Positions 35,101 to 46,807 of a stretch of DNA of 64,000 nt are shown in pieces. Position 1 is the stretch's first letter; each line of letters opens with the position of its first letter. A program made the translations under genes and the position numbers. This stretch comes from Dugong dugon (taxonomy: Eukaryota > Chordata > Mammalia > Sirenia > Dugongidae), in the NCBI GenBank assembly GCA_030035585.1, contig CM057480.1:7433001-7497000 (forward strand), read 5' to 3'. The notes under the pieces are model-generated. The model was not told the origin of the DNA. It saw only the letters and a program-made list of their open reading frames with translations, and made no database searches.

Positions 35101-35364
35101 CGTTGCTAGTATGAAATTGGATGTGTAAACTTGTACAGCCTAAGTTTGGTCTCGAACCAGAGTGGAACTACTTTGGGGTTGCCCGTAAAGACAGGTATTC
35201 TAGGAAAGAATTTCATATTAGATCTAAGAACTGGTGCTTGAATATTTAGGGGTCTTGTCTGCCATTCACTTTTTGTTTTGTTTGGAGAAAAGAGGGTACT
35301 GCAAATACAGAACCAGCTTCCAATTCATTTTTTGGTGGTGGGTGGGATATTCCTTGTTGGGTGC

Positions 35365-35877
35365 TGTCTTATTTATCTAGTGCTACTGTAACAGAAATAC
35401 CACAAGTGGATGGCTTTAACAAACAGAAGTTTATTCTCTCGCAGTCTAGTAGGTTAGAAGTCTAAATTCAGGGCATCAGCTCCAGGGGAAGGCTTTCTCT
35501 GTCAACTCTGGCAGAAGGTCCTTGTCATCAATCTTCCCCTGGACTGGGAGCTTCTCCGCATAGAAACCCTGGGTCCAAAGGATGCGCTCTGCTCCCGGCA
35601 CTGCTTTCTTGGCGGTATGAGGTCCCCCTGTCTCTCTGCTTGCTTCTTTCTTCAAAGGAGATTGGCTCAAGACACAATCCAATCTTGTAGATTGAGCCCT
35701 GCCTCATTAACGTAATTGCTGCCTATCCCACCTCATTAACATCATAGAGGTAGGATTTATAACATATAGGAAAATCATATTCAATGACAAAATGGTGGAC
35801 AGTCACATAATCCTGGGAATCATGGCCTAGCCAAATTGATGCATGTATTTTTGGGGGACACAGTTCAATCCATGACA
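35365..35877 (-). mobile_element. Solo LTR fossil, family A
   Basis: 513 bp, TG...CA in reverse, closely similar to 6,126-6,634. The flanks ggtgc / ggatc agree at 3 of 5. Not part of a full provirus. Confidence 0.75.
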
Positions 35878-35879
35878 GG

Positions 35880-36280
35880 ATCCTAGATTGTTTCATTGAC
35901 AATAATAATAAAGGGCTGGTTGACTAGGCTGCAAAGCAGTGTATATGATTTTTTTTTGATTGTCAAAATATTTACTGGGGACCTGCTATGTGTTAACCAC
36001 TCCCTGCTGTATCCCCTTCCCCCCTTTTTAAAGTGTCTTGAATTTGGGAAGATTTATACCAAAATGGTTACTGTGGTTTTCCTCGATTGGTGTAATTATG
36101 GGTGATTTTTATTTTTTTCTCTTTTCTTTCTTCCATTTTTTTTAACCTAAAGTGAACTTGTATCCATTTTGTAGTTTGAAAAAATTATTGAGAAAAAGAA
36201 AAGCTGCTTAAGCTTTTTCACATAATGTCCGAATAACTGAGGTTTTTTGGGTAAATTTGAAGTCTAACATATATTTAGAA
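35880..36280. other. No gene or clear repeat recognised
   Basis: AT-rich intronic DNA. Confidence 0.45.
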
Positions 36281-36385
36281 AAACACACAAATAAGCCTAC
36301 ATTTCAGTGAATTACCGTAAATGGAGCCCACCCAGATCAAAAAATAGCCACCAGATACTCCCCCTGCCCTTTATAGCCACCCCCT

Positions 36386-36548
36386 CATAAAACCAAACCC
36401 ATTGCCGTCCAGACGATTCTGACTCATAGCTACCCTAAAGGACAGAGGAGAACTGCCCTGTAGAGTTTTCAAGGAGCAGCTGGTGGATTTGAACTGGCAT
36501 CCTTTTGGTTAGCAGCGGAACTTTTAACCACTACACCCCCAGAGTTTT
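36386..36548 (-). mobile_element. AfroSINE, short form, inside L1
   Basis: Exact 8-bp duplication caccccct at 36,378-36,385 and 36,549-36,556. Confidence 0.93.
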
Positions 36549-36856
36549 CACCCCCTGTGGGTGCCCACTATTCTGACCTTCAACACTGTAAATTAGTTTG
36601 ACCTTTTTTCAGCTTCTTGTGAATGGAGTCATACAGTATGTCGTCTTCTGAGTCTGGTTTCTCTTAGCGTTGTTATTGTGAGGTTCATCCATGTTGCCGT
36701 GTGTAGTTGTGGTCTTTTTGTTCTCACTGCTGTTTGGAATTCTATTGTACGAGTCCATTTGGTGGTCCATTGCATAATGTGTTTATATCTGTGGTAGACT
36801 GACATTTGGCTTCATCCCATGTTGGGGCTCTTATGAATTATGCTGCCATGAACATC

Positions 36857-37138
36857 TTGTTGTTAGGTGCTGTCGAGTCAATTCCAACTCATAGTGACTT
36901 CATACATAACAGAATGAAACACTGCCTCGTCCTGCACCATCCTCACAATCATTGCTATGCTTGAGCTCACTGTTACAGCCAGTGTGCCAGTCCATCTCGT
37001 TGAGGGTCTTCCTTTTTTTTGCTGACCCTCTACTTTACTAAAGCATGATGTCCTTCTATAAGGGATTGGTCTCTCCTGATAACATGTCCAAAGTAACCGA
37101 GACAAAGTCTCGCCATCTTCACTTCTAAGGAGCATTCT
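36857..37138 (-). mobile_element. RTE (BovB-like) 3' fragment
   Basis: The reverse strand encodes the RTE C-terminal text (GRPSTRWTGTLA, then IVRMVQDEAVFHSV) and ends in the 'aacaacaag' tail. 5'-truncated insertion in L1. Confidence 0.85.
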
Positions 37139-37351
37139 GGCGTTTTGGAGGACACTTGTATGCGTGTCTGGGGTGTGTACCTAGGAGTGGAAATACTGGG
37201 TTATAGAGTTGGCAAATGTCTAGCTTACTAGATACTGCCAGACTGTTTTCCAACATGGTTGTTATTAGTTAATGCTCTTACCAGAAGTGTATGAGAGTTC
37301 CGGCTGCCCTACATCCTGACTCCTTGGTATTGTCTTTTGTTTTCATTTTAG

Positions 37352-37515
37352 CCAATCCTGGTGGCGCAGTGATTAAGAGCTTGGCTGCTAACCAAAAGGT
37401 CATTAGTTCAAATCCACCAGCCACTCCTTGGACACCCTATAGGCAGTTCTACTCTGTGTTATAGGGTTGCTATGAGTTGGAATCAACTCCATGGCAATGG
37501 AATTAGTTTTGGTTT
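37352..37515 (+). mobile_element. AfroSINE, short form, inside L1
   Basis: 'atcctggtggcgcagtgatt' to 'ggtttggt'. Restores L1 text when removed. Confidence 0.92.
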
Positions 37516-37629
37516 GGTGGATGTGTGGTGATATCTCATTGTGGTTTTAATTTGTCTTTCCCTGATGACTGATAAAATTGAACACCTTTTTGTGTGTTTA
37601 TTGGCCATTTGGATGTTACGTTTTGTGAG

Positions 37630-38347
37630 TAAATGAATAATTTCTTTTATAAGGATCAGCGCAAAGCTGGTTCCTATGAGGTGGAGGTTAAAGATGTCCC
37701 AAATGTCCAGCTTTTCCATCATCTCTAACACCAGCTACTCCTCCGCCCCTCAGTATGCTCCCTCCTGTCTTTGGGTTTGGTGATTTGCTGCAACGTCCCA
37801 CAGAACTCACAAACCCATGAACTACTGTACTACAGTTAAGTGGTTTATTAGGGAAGTAACAAGGTACAATTCAGGATCAGGATCAGAAACGACTCAGGAT
37901 ACAGTTTTTCAATGAGGACAGCTTCTTCCCTCTCTCTGCCACCGGGCCCTGCTGGGGGACTTCTGGGGCAGGTGTTACACCACTTAGCTCCGAGGGTCAC
38001 CAAGCCCCACTGCAGCTGTCTCACACCGGTCTCCTGGTTCCTGCCATCTTGTGCCTCCATCTCTTGCTGTCTTCCATGTTACAGCTCCCCTCTCTCTGTC
38101 TGTGTCTCCCTTTAAGCCTAGTGGAATGGCAAAACCAACCAATCCCCTCATTGGGGTTTCATACACCTTATTTTCATGGTCCCACTCCCACAAGGGTGCC
38201 ATGAGCCCTATTTACATTATTAGCAAGTTGTCCAATCCCTGTGGTGGGCACAAGCACCTCATTTGCATAGTCCCACCCAGTAATTTGGTGGTTATTACAA
38301 AGACGATGGCTAGAAAGGCCATATTAAGTAATTTTCACTGCACTGCA
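37630..38347 (-). mobile_element. Solo LTR fossil, family C
   Basis: 718 bp, reading on the - strand from TGCAGTG to ATTCATTTA, flanked by an exact 5-bp duplication (GTGAG at 37,625-37,629 and 38,348-38,352). It has an 'aataaaccactta' poly(A) signal. Retroviral class unresolved. Solo, non-coding. Confidence 0.75.
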
Positions 38348-38670
38348 GTGAGGTTCTATTAAAGTTTTATGCCCATTTATCTGTCTTTTTCTTATTGACT
38401 TACTTGTAAGGGTTCTTTTATATTCTCGGTGCGAGTCCTTTGATGGATATTTGCATATTCTGCACGGGAAGCACGTATATATAGAGGGCAGGTATCTTCT
38501 TTCACTCTGCAGTTTGCCATTTTGTCTCATAACAGTGCCTTGATAAACAAAGTCTTAATTTTAACGTTGTCCCATTTGTCACTTTCCCCTGTTAATGATT
38601 AGTTCCTTCTGAGTCCTCTTTAGGAAATCTTTGCTTACCTCAAGGTCATGAAGATGTTCTCTTCGAAGAA

Positions 38671-39424
38671 GAAAAACAACTTTCATTCATTTGAATATTT
38701 CTTAGATGTTTGAGTCGATCTTGAGAGAATGGGGACTGTTGCCAGAAGCAATACTGGATTTTAGACTTCCAGTCTGTGTTGGTTTCCTTTGACTTCTGGT
38801 TACCGCCAGCATTCCTTGGCTTGTGGCTTTATCACTCCAACCTCTGCCTCCTTCACATCACCTTCTCCTCTGTCTTTGTCAAATTTCCCTCTCCCTCCGG
38901 CATATAAGGACACTTGCATTTAGGACTCACTCAGATAATCCAGGAGACTCTCCCCATCTCAAGATCTTTAATCGCATTTGCAAAGTTTTTGCCATAGAAG
39001 TGAACATTTATGGGTTCCAGGGACGAAGGCCTGGGTATCTTGGAAAGCCAGGATTCAGCCTCCCACACAGTCGCAGTTCTCTGGTGATTCTTAAGATTTT
39101 TGTCTCCCTTCCTCCCTTCACTTTTTCCACCCTTCAGTGGTTGCCATGGTGACAGGCACCTCTTGCTTGGGAAGGCACAGGTGACTGTCCCGACTGTAAG
39201 CGGGCTGGTTGAGAAGAGTTGGACATGTTCATCTCTGTCTACTAGACAGGCCCCGTGGGCAGATGGCAGGTGATATTGTGAACGAAATTGGTTTCTAATG
39301 CCCGTGAATAAACCTAATTTCCTTTAACAGGCAAAAAAGAGTTCCTTTCGTGTTTCTTTCAATACTAATGAGCAATCAGTTTTGGAAGTATACATGTAAT
39401 AATCCATGTTTTCCATTCTATCAT
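38671..39424. other. No gene or clear repeat recognised
   Basis: Intronic DNA. A 109-codon frame (38,823-39,152) has no domain. Confidence 0.45.
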
Positions 39425-39896
39425 CCAAATGACTCATTAGCCTGAGGGTTTATTTTAAAGGTATAATTAACATATACTACAAGGCCCAAGTCTTTGCATT
39501 CACTTGGATGAGTTCTGACAGTTGTTTACACCATGTAACCACTGCTTCGAGAGACAGAGACCATCTCCACCCTCAGAAAGTTTCCTTGTGTTTCTTTCCA
39601 GTCATTTTCCCTTCCACTGCAATCCCTTTCCGATGTCTAGCACCATGAATTAATTTTGTCTGTACTTGGATTTCATACAAATGGAACCACGCAGGCAGAG
39701 TATCCTTTCTGGAGTCTAGCGTATTTAGCTCAGCATAATGTTGTAACATTCATCCATGTTGTGCCTGTCTGTAGTTTGCAATTTCTTGCTTTTGATTGAT
39801 GAGTGGTATTCCACCGTATAGTTACACCACGGTTTGTTTATCCATTCACCTGTAGACGAACGTTTGGATTCTTTTCAGTTTTTGGCTGTTATAAAA

Positions 39897-40070
39897 GGAG
39901 CCCTGGTGGCACAGTGGTTAAAGCCGTCGACAGCTAACTGGAAGGTCTGCAGTTTGAAACCACCAGTGGCTCAGCGAGAAAAAGATGTGGCAATCTTCTT
40001 CCGTGGAGATTTACAGCCTAGGAAACCATATGGGGTTGCTATGAGTCAGATTTGACTCGAGGGCAGTGGG
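39897..40070 (+). mobile_element. AfroSINE, long form
   Basis: Duplication tttggct(g/a)ttataaaa, 15 of 16, at 39,881-39,896 and 40,071-40,086 (the first tttgg overlaps the SINE end). Confidence 0.93.
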
Positions 40071-40161
40071 TTTGGCTATTATAAAACTCGTATTGTGTAC
40101 AAGTCAATTCTCTGGGGTAAACACCAAAGATTGGAATTGCTGGGACATAAGGTAGGTATAT

Positions 40162-40345
40162 GGAGGTCTGGTGGCGCAGTGGTTAAGAGCTCGGCTGCTA
40201 ACCAAAAGGTCGGCAGTTCAAATCCACCAACCGCTCCTAGGAAACCCTATGGGGCAGTGCTACACTGTCCTGTAGGGTCACTATGAGTCAGAAACAACTT
40301 GACGGGAATGAGTTTGGTTTGTTTTTTTTTTTGGTTTAGGGTGGG
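40162..40345 (+). mobile_element. AfroSINE, short form
   Basis: 'ggtctggtggcgcagtggtt' to 'gagtttggtttgttttt'. Near-consensus. Confidence 0.93.
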
Positions 40346-40534
40346 TGTATCCTTAACTTCATTAGAAGCCGTCAGACTGTTTCTTAAAGTGGTTGAGCCA
40401 TTTCACACTCGCACGAGCAGTGTGTGAACGTCTGGGTTACCCACTATCCTCGCTGACTTGTGTGTTGTTACCCTGAGAACTTTGGAAAGCAGGGGCTGCC
40501 TTTTCCTCAGCCGAACCACATTGCTCCTGCGAGG

Positions 40535-40705
40535 GGCAGTCTGTTGGGGCACAGACTGGGGAGTCGAGCTGACCTTCTTCCCATTCTGGCTTTGCCTCCT
40601 TTTTACGGTGTGACCTTGAGCAGGTTACTTAACTCTTTGGGCCTTGGTCTCCTTATCTGTAAAATTACACTAACCTTGTAGTGTTTTTGTGAGGCTACCA
40701 CAGGC
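40535..40705 (+). repeat. MIR
   Basis: 'tgtgaccttgagcaggttac', 'ctccttatctgtaaaatta' in MIR order. Confidence 0.7.
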
Positions 40706-40802
40706 TCTGGCCCCAGCACAGTCATTGGGCTCTTGGTCGGCCTTCAGCTGAAGTTCGTCACTCTAGTACTTCAGTCAGACCAACGAGTAACTTCATGCAA
40801 CC

Positions 40803-40962
40803 TGTTGTTGTTTGGTGCCGTCAAGTCGCTTCTGACTCACAGCGACCCTATAGGACAGAGGAGAACTGCCTTGTAAGGTTTCCAAGGAGCGGCTGGTAGA
40901 TTTGAACTGCTGACCTTTTGGTTAGCAGCCAAGGTCTTAACTGCGCCACCAGGGAACCTAGG
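40803..40962 (-). mobile_element. AfroSINE, short form
   Basis: 'tgttgttgtttggtgccgtc' tail to 'gcgccaccaggga' head. Confidence 0.92.
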
Positions 40963-41135
40963 GGTGAGTTATGGCTGCTAACCGAAAGGCTGGAGGCTGG
41001 AGGTTCAAGGCCATAAAGAGGCACCTCAGAAGAAAAGGCTGGTGATCTACTTCCAAAAAGTCGGCCATTGAAGCACAGTTCTACTCTGACACTCATGGAG
41101 TTGCCATGAGTTGGCATTAACTCCATGGCAACTGG
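40963..41135 (+). mobile_element. AfroSINE, diverged
   Basis: Back-to-back with the previous copy. 'ggctgctaaccgaaaggctg' then 'gttgccatgagttggcatt'. One of the most decayed copies. Confidence 0.8.
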
Positions 41136-41139
41136 TAAG

Positions 41140-42260
41140 GCAAGTAACGGGTGATTGGCTCGTCGTAGGAGACCCAGTCTTAGCAGATACTCAGTATTTC
41201 TCAGTCCTTCCTCCCACCGTGTAGGCGACTGAAAATTTTTGAGTTGCGTTGCAGATGACTGTCCACATTTGCTGCTTAGCCAGGAGCTCCTCGGAGTCTG
41301 CTGAGGGAGCACGTGATGGGAAGTCTGGAAGAGGGGAGGAGGTATGTCCTGAAAGGAGAGGATAGAAAGGATTTTGCCGGAAACAGGAGCCTTTCTGCGT
41401 TTCTGCCTGGCTCCTGACTGTGGTGATCTGGGGCCAGGCCAAGACAGAAGGAAAAAGAAAACTGTCTAGAATCTGATTCTTGAAAACTCCAATTGGCTTG
41501 AATATGGTCACAGCGCAGAAAGAAAGTGTTTTTACTTTGGGCCTCACGCAGTTCTATCAATAATAACGATAAAATTAAGAAACATTATACACTGTCTTTT
41601 GTTGCAAGCCTTGTCTTTGAAGGTCAAAGAAGGTATTTGAATTATGAATATTTCACGGCGTGTAGCAGTTTTTAGGGGACTGTTTGTGCTTTTGTGTGGT
41701 TTCGGTCCCTTTCTATAAATATTTTGATGGCGAGCTAAAAAATGGAAGAGCGACCAAGCTCAGTTTTTTATAGCTCTTTTCCAGGAGGTGTTCAGTGTTG
41801 ATCTGAAATGCTGGCCATGTGACCAGTGAACTATGAGGTCAGGGGCTAGTGTGTGAAGTTAGAACCTTCCTGGGAAGTGGTGATATTAGTCCTCTCACCA
41901 CGCGTGGACAGAACTGGCCTCTGCCAGGTCCCCTTCCGGAGGAGTTAAGTGGATTAGTAACAAATACAAGTCACCCTCCACTCCTTTCTGCAGGAGTTGC
42001 TCCATCAGAACCATTGCCGGCTGCTAACAATAGAACGAAAACCTCCGAGTGCTCATTTTGGACCCTCAATTCAGAGTCGGGAAATTGTATCTGAAATAAA
42101 CTGGCAGCATCGTCCCCCAGACACACTCTTTCCATGCAGTTAGGGTTGGTGGAATGTTTAATACCCCAAATGTTGAGCACCTTTTGCATACACGCCAGGT
42201 ACCAGGCAAAAAAGCAGGAGATGCTAGGACCAAAAAATACAAGCCCTGCCTTAAGGAGCT
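41140..42260. other. Repeat-poor intronic DNA
   Basis: No repeat recognised over 1.1 kb. Frames up to 118 codons on the - strand have no domain. Confidence 0.45.
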
Positions 42261-42271
42261 TAACAGTCTAA

Positions 42272-42475
42272 CGTGTTGTCGTGTGCCATCGAGTCGATTC
42301 CGACTCACAGCAATGCTGTAGGGTGAAATAGAACTGCCCCATAGCGTTCCCTAGGTTGTAATCTTTATGGGAGCAGATTACTGGGTCTTTCTCTCATGGA
42401 GTGGCTGGAGGGGTCAAACCGCTAAGCTTTGAATTAGCAGCTGAGCACTTAACCATTGCACCACTAGGGCTCCTT
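42272..42475 (-). mobile_element. AfroSINE, long form
   Basis: Exact cagtctaa at 42,264-42,271 and 42,476-42,483. Confidence 0.92.
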
Positions 42476-42549
42476 CAGTCTAATATGGGATGGGCAGGAT
42501 TCATGGGCTATATGATCTCCATGGCGACTACTCAATGCTCCCGTCGTAA

Positions 42550-42626
42550 ACAAGAGGGTGTAACTGTAGTCCAATAAAACTATTGACAAAAACAAGCAGT
42601 GGGCAGGATTTGGCCTGCAGGATGTC
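42550..42626 (+). repeat. hAT-type DNA transposon end fragment
   Basis: 'gtccaataaaacta' and 'aggatttggcctgca' match the 3' part of the element at 62,955-63,150. Confidence 0.5.
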
Positions 42627-42640
42627 TAAAATGTCACACA

Positions 42641-43858
42641 AAACCAAACCCATTGCCATCAAGTCGATTCTGACTCATAGTGACCCTATAGGACAGAGAA
42701 GAACTGCCCCATAGGGTTTCCAAGGCTGTAAACCTTTATTTATTTTATTATTGTACTTTAGATGAATGTTTATAGAACAAACTAGTTTCTCATTAAACAA
42801 TTAGTACACATATTGTTTTGTGACATTGGTTACCAACCCCATGACACGTCAACGCTCTCTCCTTCTTGACGTTGGCTTCCCTATTACCAGCTTTCCTGTC
42901 CCCTTCTGCCCCCTCGTCCTTGCCCCTGGGCTGCTGTGCCCCTTTAGTCTTGTTTTGTTTTGTGGGCCTGTCTAATCTTTGGCTGAAGGCTGAACCTCAG
43001 GAGTGACTTCATGACTGTGCTAAAGGGGTGTCTGGGGACCATACTCTCAGGGTTTCTCCAGTCTCTGTCAGGCCAGTAAGTCTGATCTTTTTTTTTTTTT
43101 TTTTTTGTGAGTTAGAATTTTGTTCTACATTTTTCTCCAGCTCTGTCCGGGACCCTCTACTGGGATCCCTGTCAGAGCAGTCGGTGGTGGTGGCTGGGCG
43201 CCATCTAGTTGTGCTGGACTCTGTCTGGTGGAGGCTGTGGTAGTTGTGGTCCATTTGTATTAATCTTTCCCTTGTGTCTTTGGTTTTCTTCATTCTCATT
43301 TTCTCCTGAAGGGGTGAGAGCAGTGAGTATCGTAGATGGCCGTTCACAAGCTTTTAAGACCGTAGGCGCTACTCACCAAAAGTAGAATGTAGAACATTTT
43401 CTTTATAAACTATGTTATGCCAATTGAGCTAGATGTTCCCTGAGACCGTGGTCCCCACAGCCCTCAGCCCAGCAATTCAGTCCCTCAGGGAGTTTGGATG
43501 TGTCTATGGAGCTTCCATGACCTTGCCTTGTACAAGTTGTGCTGGCATCCCCAGTATTGTGTACTGTCTTACCCTTCACCAAAGTTACCACTTGTCTATT
43601 GTCTATTTAGTATTTCCCTCCTCCCCCGTAACCAACAAAGATTGTTTTCTTTGTGTGTAAACCTTTTCATGAGTTTCTACAGTAGTGGTCTCATACGATA
43701 TTTGCCCTTTTGTGATTGACTTACTTCACTCACCAAGGCTGTAAATCTTTCCTTAAGCAGACTGCCACATCTTTCTCCCATGGAGTGGCTGTCGGGTTTG
43801 AACCACTGACCTTTTGGTTAGCAGCTGAGTGCTTAACCACTGTGCCACCAGGGTTCCT
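42641..43858 (-). mobile_element. AfroSINE, long form, split by an L1
   Basis: SINE halves lie at 42,641-42,732 and 43,733-43,858. The whole nest is flanked by taaaatgtc(a/g)caca at 42,627-42,640 and 43,859-43,872, 13 of 14. The right copy is the first unit of the minisatellite. Confidence 0.92.
42733..43732 (-). mobile_element. 5'-truncated L1 inside an AfroSINE
   Basis: L1 3' UTR, same subfamily as the 49.7-kb element. Exact 13-bp duplication ccaaggctgtaaa at 42,720-42,732 and 43,733-43,745. Confidence 0.93.
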
Positions 43859-44303
43859 TAAAATGTCGCACAGACCCCTTATATAAAATGTCGCATGGCC
43901 CCTTATATAAAATGTCGCACAGACCCCTTTTTATAAAATGTCACACGACCCCTTATATAAAATGTCGCACAGACCCCTTATATAAAATGTCACACGACCC
44001 CTTATATAAAATGTCGCACAGATCCCTTATATAAAATGTCGCACAGATCCCTTATATAAAATGTCGCACGACCCCTTATATAAAATGTCGCACGACCCCT
44101 TATATAAAATGTCGCACAGACCCCTTATATAAAATGTCGCACAGACCCCTTATATAAAATGTCACATGACCCCTTACATAAAATGTCGCACAGACCCCTT
44201 TTTATAAAATGTCACACGACCCCTTATATAAAATGTCTCACAGACCCCTCATATAAAATGTCACACAACCCCTCATATAAAATGTCACATGACCCCGTAT
44301 ATA
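43859..44303 (+). repeat. Minisatellite, 18 units of 24-26 bp
   Basis: Units follow aaaatgtcgcacagacccc plus ttatat. Two main types differ at 'gcacagac' (25 bp) versus 'cacacgac' (24 bp), and a third carries 'ttttat' at the end. The array ends at 'gtatataagcag'. Each unit boundary reads TATATAAAA or close to it. Internal variants recur in blocks. Confidence 0.95.
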
Positions 44304-44317
44304 AGCAGTGGTGGCAG

Positions 44318-44575
44318 CCTCGTGTAGTGGCTCAGAGCACAGACTCTGAGCTCCGGCAGTCTGTGCTTGAATCCCAGCTCCGCCATATACTACCTGTGTG
44401 GTCTTGGACCGGCGGTTTAACCTCCCAGTCTCAGCTTCCTTACCTGTAAAAGGAGGGAAGTATAGTGCCTGTGTCACGGGGTTGTGGGGATCGGCTGAGA
44501 AGCTGTGTGTAAAGGGCTTAGGACTGTGGCTGGTACAGAGAAAGCGCTTAGTAAGTGCAAGCTGCTTTTATGAGA
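44318..44575 (+). repeat. MIR, nearly complete
   Basis: 'gtgtagtggctcagagcaca' head, 'cttgaatcccagctccgcc' core, 'ttacctgtaaaaggaggga' and 'agcgcttagtaagtgcaagc' tail. Confidence 0.85.
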
Positions 44576-44639
44576 CGGTGGTGGGTGCAGCCGTAGACGG
44601 AGCCTCTGAGATGAGAGCACCACGCTGCCTGCGCCTAAG

Positions 44640-44880
44640 GGGAACATGGCAGGCGAGGAGACCGTAGAGTAATGCAGAGGAGGTACTCATGCAGACCAGG
44701 TCTTGCAGATGGCTTCCCTGGCAGAGGGCTCCCTGAGTACAAAGGCTTGGAGATAAGAAAGAACAAGTTCTGTTCGGCGTGGGCGTAAAGTGCAGGCCGT
44801 GTAGGGTGTGGCGAGAGATGAGCCTGTAAAAGATAGACCAGGTTGTTAAAGGACCTTGTAAACTGCTGAGACCACAGAGC
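44640..44880 (+). repeat. Ancient mammalian repeat, same unnamed family as 34,360
   Basis: 'ttgttaaaggaccttgtaaa' and surrounding text resemble the family at 34.4 kb. Short and diverged. Confidence 0.4.
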
Positions 44881-44949
44881 ACTAAATACCCGTGTTGCCA
44901 GCACAGAAGGGAGTATGTTTGTGGGCCCAGGAAGCACAGACCCTTTACA

Positions 44950-45451
44950 TGTATTATCCAATTTAATCCTTAAGGGGCCTCAATCAGATGGGGAGGGTGT
45001 TGTCGATATATCCATTTTCCCTATTCTTCTATAGTCATAAAATCCCAGTTGTTATTTGGATACGTGGCTGTCCAAAATAAATCGGTATTTGGTGCCCCCC
45101 ACTCGATGGCACCAGGTTTTTTTTTTTCCCCTTTGTAGCTAGGGATGCCATGCGGTTACATTTTGGATATAAGCAGAGTTGTCCCACAGTAGTTTGCTGG
45201 AAGCTTCATTTGTGTGTTCTTTGTATCTTTCCCTCTTTTTCCTTTCCTCTTGGAATACAGACATGAAGATTGACACTGGAATACAGACATGATGGCAGGA
45301 ATTCCAGCAGCCCTTTTGAACCTTGAGGTGACTAGAATGAAGGCCATCAAGATAGAAACCTGGCCTCTAAGAACTTTGTGAATCAGAGGCACCTGGGCTG
45401 CTGACCTCTGGAGTATTCCATGAGGGAGAAATACCTTTCTTGTTTAAGCCA
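44950..45451. repeat. Unresolved old repeat
   Basis: 'tggaatacagacatgatggc' and 'tgtttaagccaataaa' resemble the 3' end of an old LTR or transposon. Not assignable. Confidence 0.35.
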
Positions 45452-45650
45452 ATAAACCAGTTGCTGTTGAGTTAATTCCTACTCATAGCAACCTCATGGG
45501 TGTTAGCGTAGGACTGTGCTCCGTAGGGTTTTCAGTGGCTGATTTTTCGGAAGTAGACTACCAAGACTTTCTTCTGAGGTGTACTTGAACCTCCAGCCTT
45601 TTGGTTAGCAGCTGAATGTGTTAACAGTTTGCACCACCCAAGGATGCAGA
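45452..45650 (-). mobile_element. AfroSINE, long form, diverged
   Basis: 'gttgctgttgagttaattcc' to 'gtttgcaccacccaagga'. One of the older copies. Confidence 0.88.
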
Positions 45651-45744
45651 ACCAATGAGAGGTCCTTATAAATGAGAATGTCCCTTAGTCCCGTCTTTCC
45701 CAGATAGCAGGTGGAAGTCACAGGCTGTCCATTTATTTCTTTGA

Positions 45745-46255
45745 ATCTTTTTTTTGTTACTGTACTTTAGATGAAGGTTTATAGAACAAACTAGCTTTTC
45801 ATTAAACAGTTAGTACACTTATTGTTTTGTGACATTGGTTACCAACCCTGTGACACATCAACACTCTCCCCTTCTCGACGATGGGTTCCCTGTTACCAGC
45901 TTTCCTGTCCCCTCCTGCCCTCTTGTCCTTGCCCCTGGGCTGGTGTGCCCCTTTAGTCTCATTTTGTTTTCTGGGCCTGTCTAATCTTTGACTGAAGGGT
46001 GAACCTCAGGAGTGACTTCATTACTGAGTCAAAAGGGTGTCCGGGGGCCATACTCTAGGGGTTTCTCCAGTCTCTGTCAGGCCAGTAAGTCTGGTCTTCT
46101 TTTGTGAGTTAGAATTTTGTTCTATGTTTTTCTCCAGCTCTGTCCAGGACCCTCTATTGTGATCCCTGTCAGAGCAGTCAGTGGTGGTAGCCAGGCACCA
46201 TCTAGTTGTGCTGGACTCATTCTGGTGGAGGCTGTGGTAATGGTGGTCCATTGAG
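45745..46255 (-). mobile_element. 5'-truncated L1 (3' UTR, antisense)
   Basis: 'gttactgtactttagatgaa' through 'ctgtccaggaccctctattg', very similar to 42,733-43,250 and to the 3' UTR of the 49.7-kb L1. Confidence 0.9.
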
Positions 46256-46805
46256 CCCTTGTTCCCTCTTGAATGGCCTGGGCCCCATGGTGAACCCTTG
46301 AGAGTTCCATGTCATAACTTCTGCCTGTTGGGTAATATGGCCTTGTGGAAACCATATTTCAGACTCTGAATAAGCCCTCAGTCCTATACTCCAGACATCC
46401 CCTCATTCCATGCCAGCATCTCCTTAGGTTCCTATGTATCTGCTTGCACATGACCTGTCGTCCTGGCACTTGTGATGCCAATACTTGCAGCCACAACTAA
46501 CCCTTACCGATACAGGCAGAATCCCTATTTTGTAGATGAAAAATTGAGGCCTAGGGTGATGTAAGTTACACAGAGCATAAGTTGTGGAGCTGGAATTTAT
46601 TTTACCCCAAAGCCTGTTTTCTTTCTACTACTCTGCAGAAGAACTTGGAGATCTTCTATCCCCTCATTTCATAGGTGATGTCACTGAGAGTTTTGCCTCA
46701 GGATAAGTCAATACCAGCACATTCTGCTGCAAGATAAACATTATTCATTTTTTTCTTTCACTCTCCAGCAATGGCCTTCTCCAAAGAAGACATCTTGTGG
46801 CCCCA
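46256..46805. other. No gene; possible MIR trace
   Basis: A reversed MIR-like core lies around 46,490-46,620 ('gaaaaattgaggcctag'). The rest is unrecognised. Confidence 0.4.
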
Positions 46806-46807
46806 TG

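Larger units (their letters stand above)
36280..38670 (-). mobile_element. Old L1 3' half (antisense) with four guests
   Basis: L1 text runs at about 36,280-36,385, 36,557-36,857, 37,139-37,351, 37,516-37,629 and 38,353-38,670 ('gaatggagtcatacagtatg', 'ccagactgttttccaacatg', 'tgatatctcattgtggtttt'). The guests are an AfroSINE, an RTE fragment, a second AfroSINE and an LTR. Confidence 0.8.
39425..40480 (-). mobile_element. Old L1 3' region (antisense) with two SINEs
   Basis: 'ggtataattaacatatacta', 'gatttcatacaaatggaacc' and 'tttatccattcacctgtaga' follow old L1 3' text; the AfroSINEs at 39,897 and 40,162 interrupt it. Confidence 0.8.

Noticed and set aside
43859-44303. Regular repeat that could suggest a CRISPR array
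   Set aside because: There are no unique spacers, the host is a mammal, and unit variants behave like a minisatellite.
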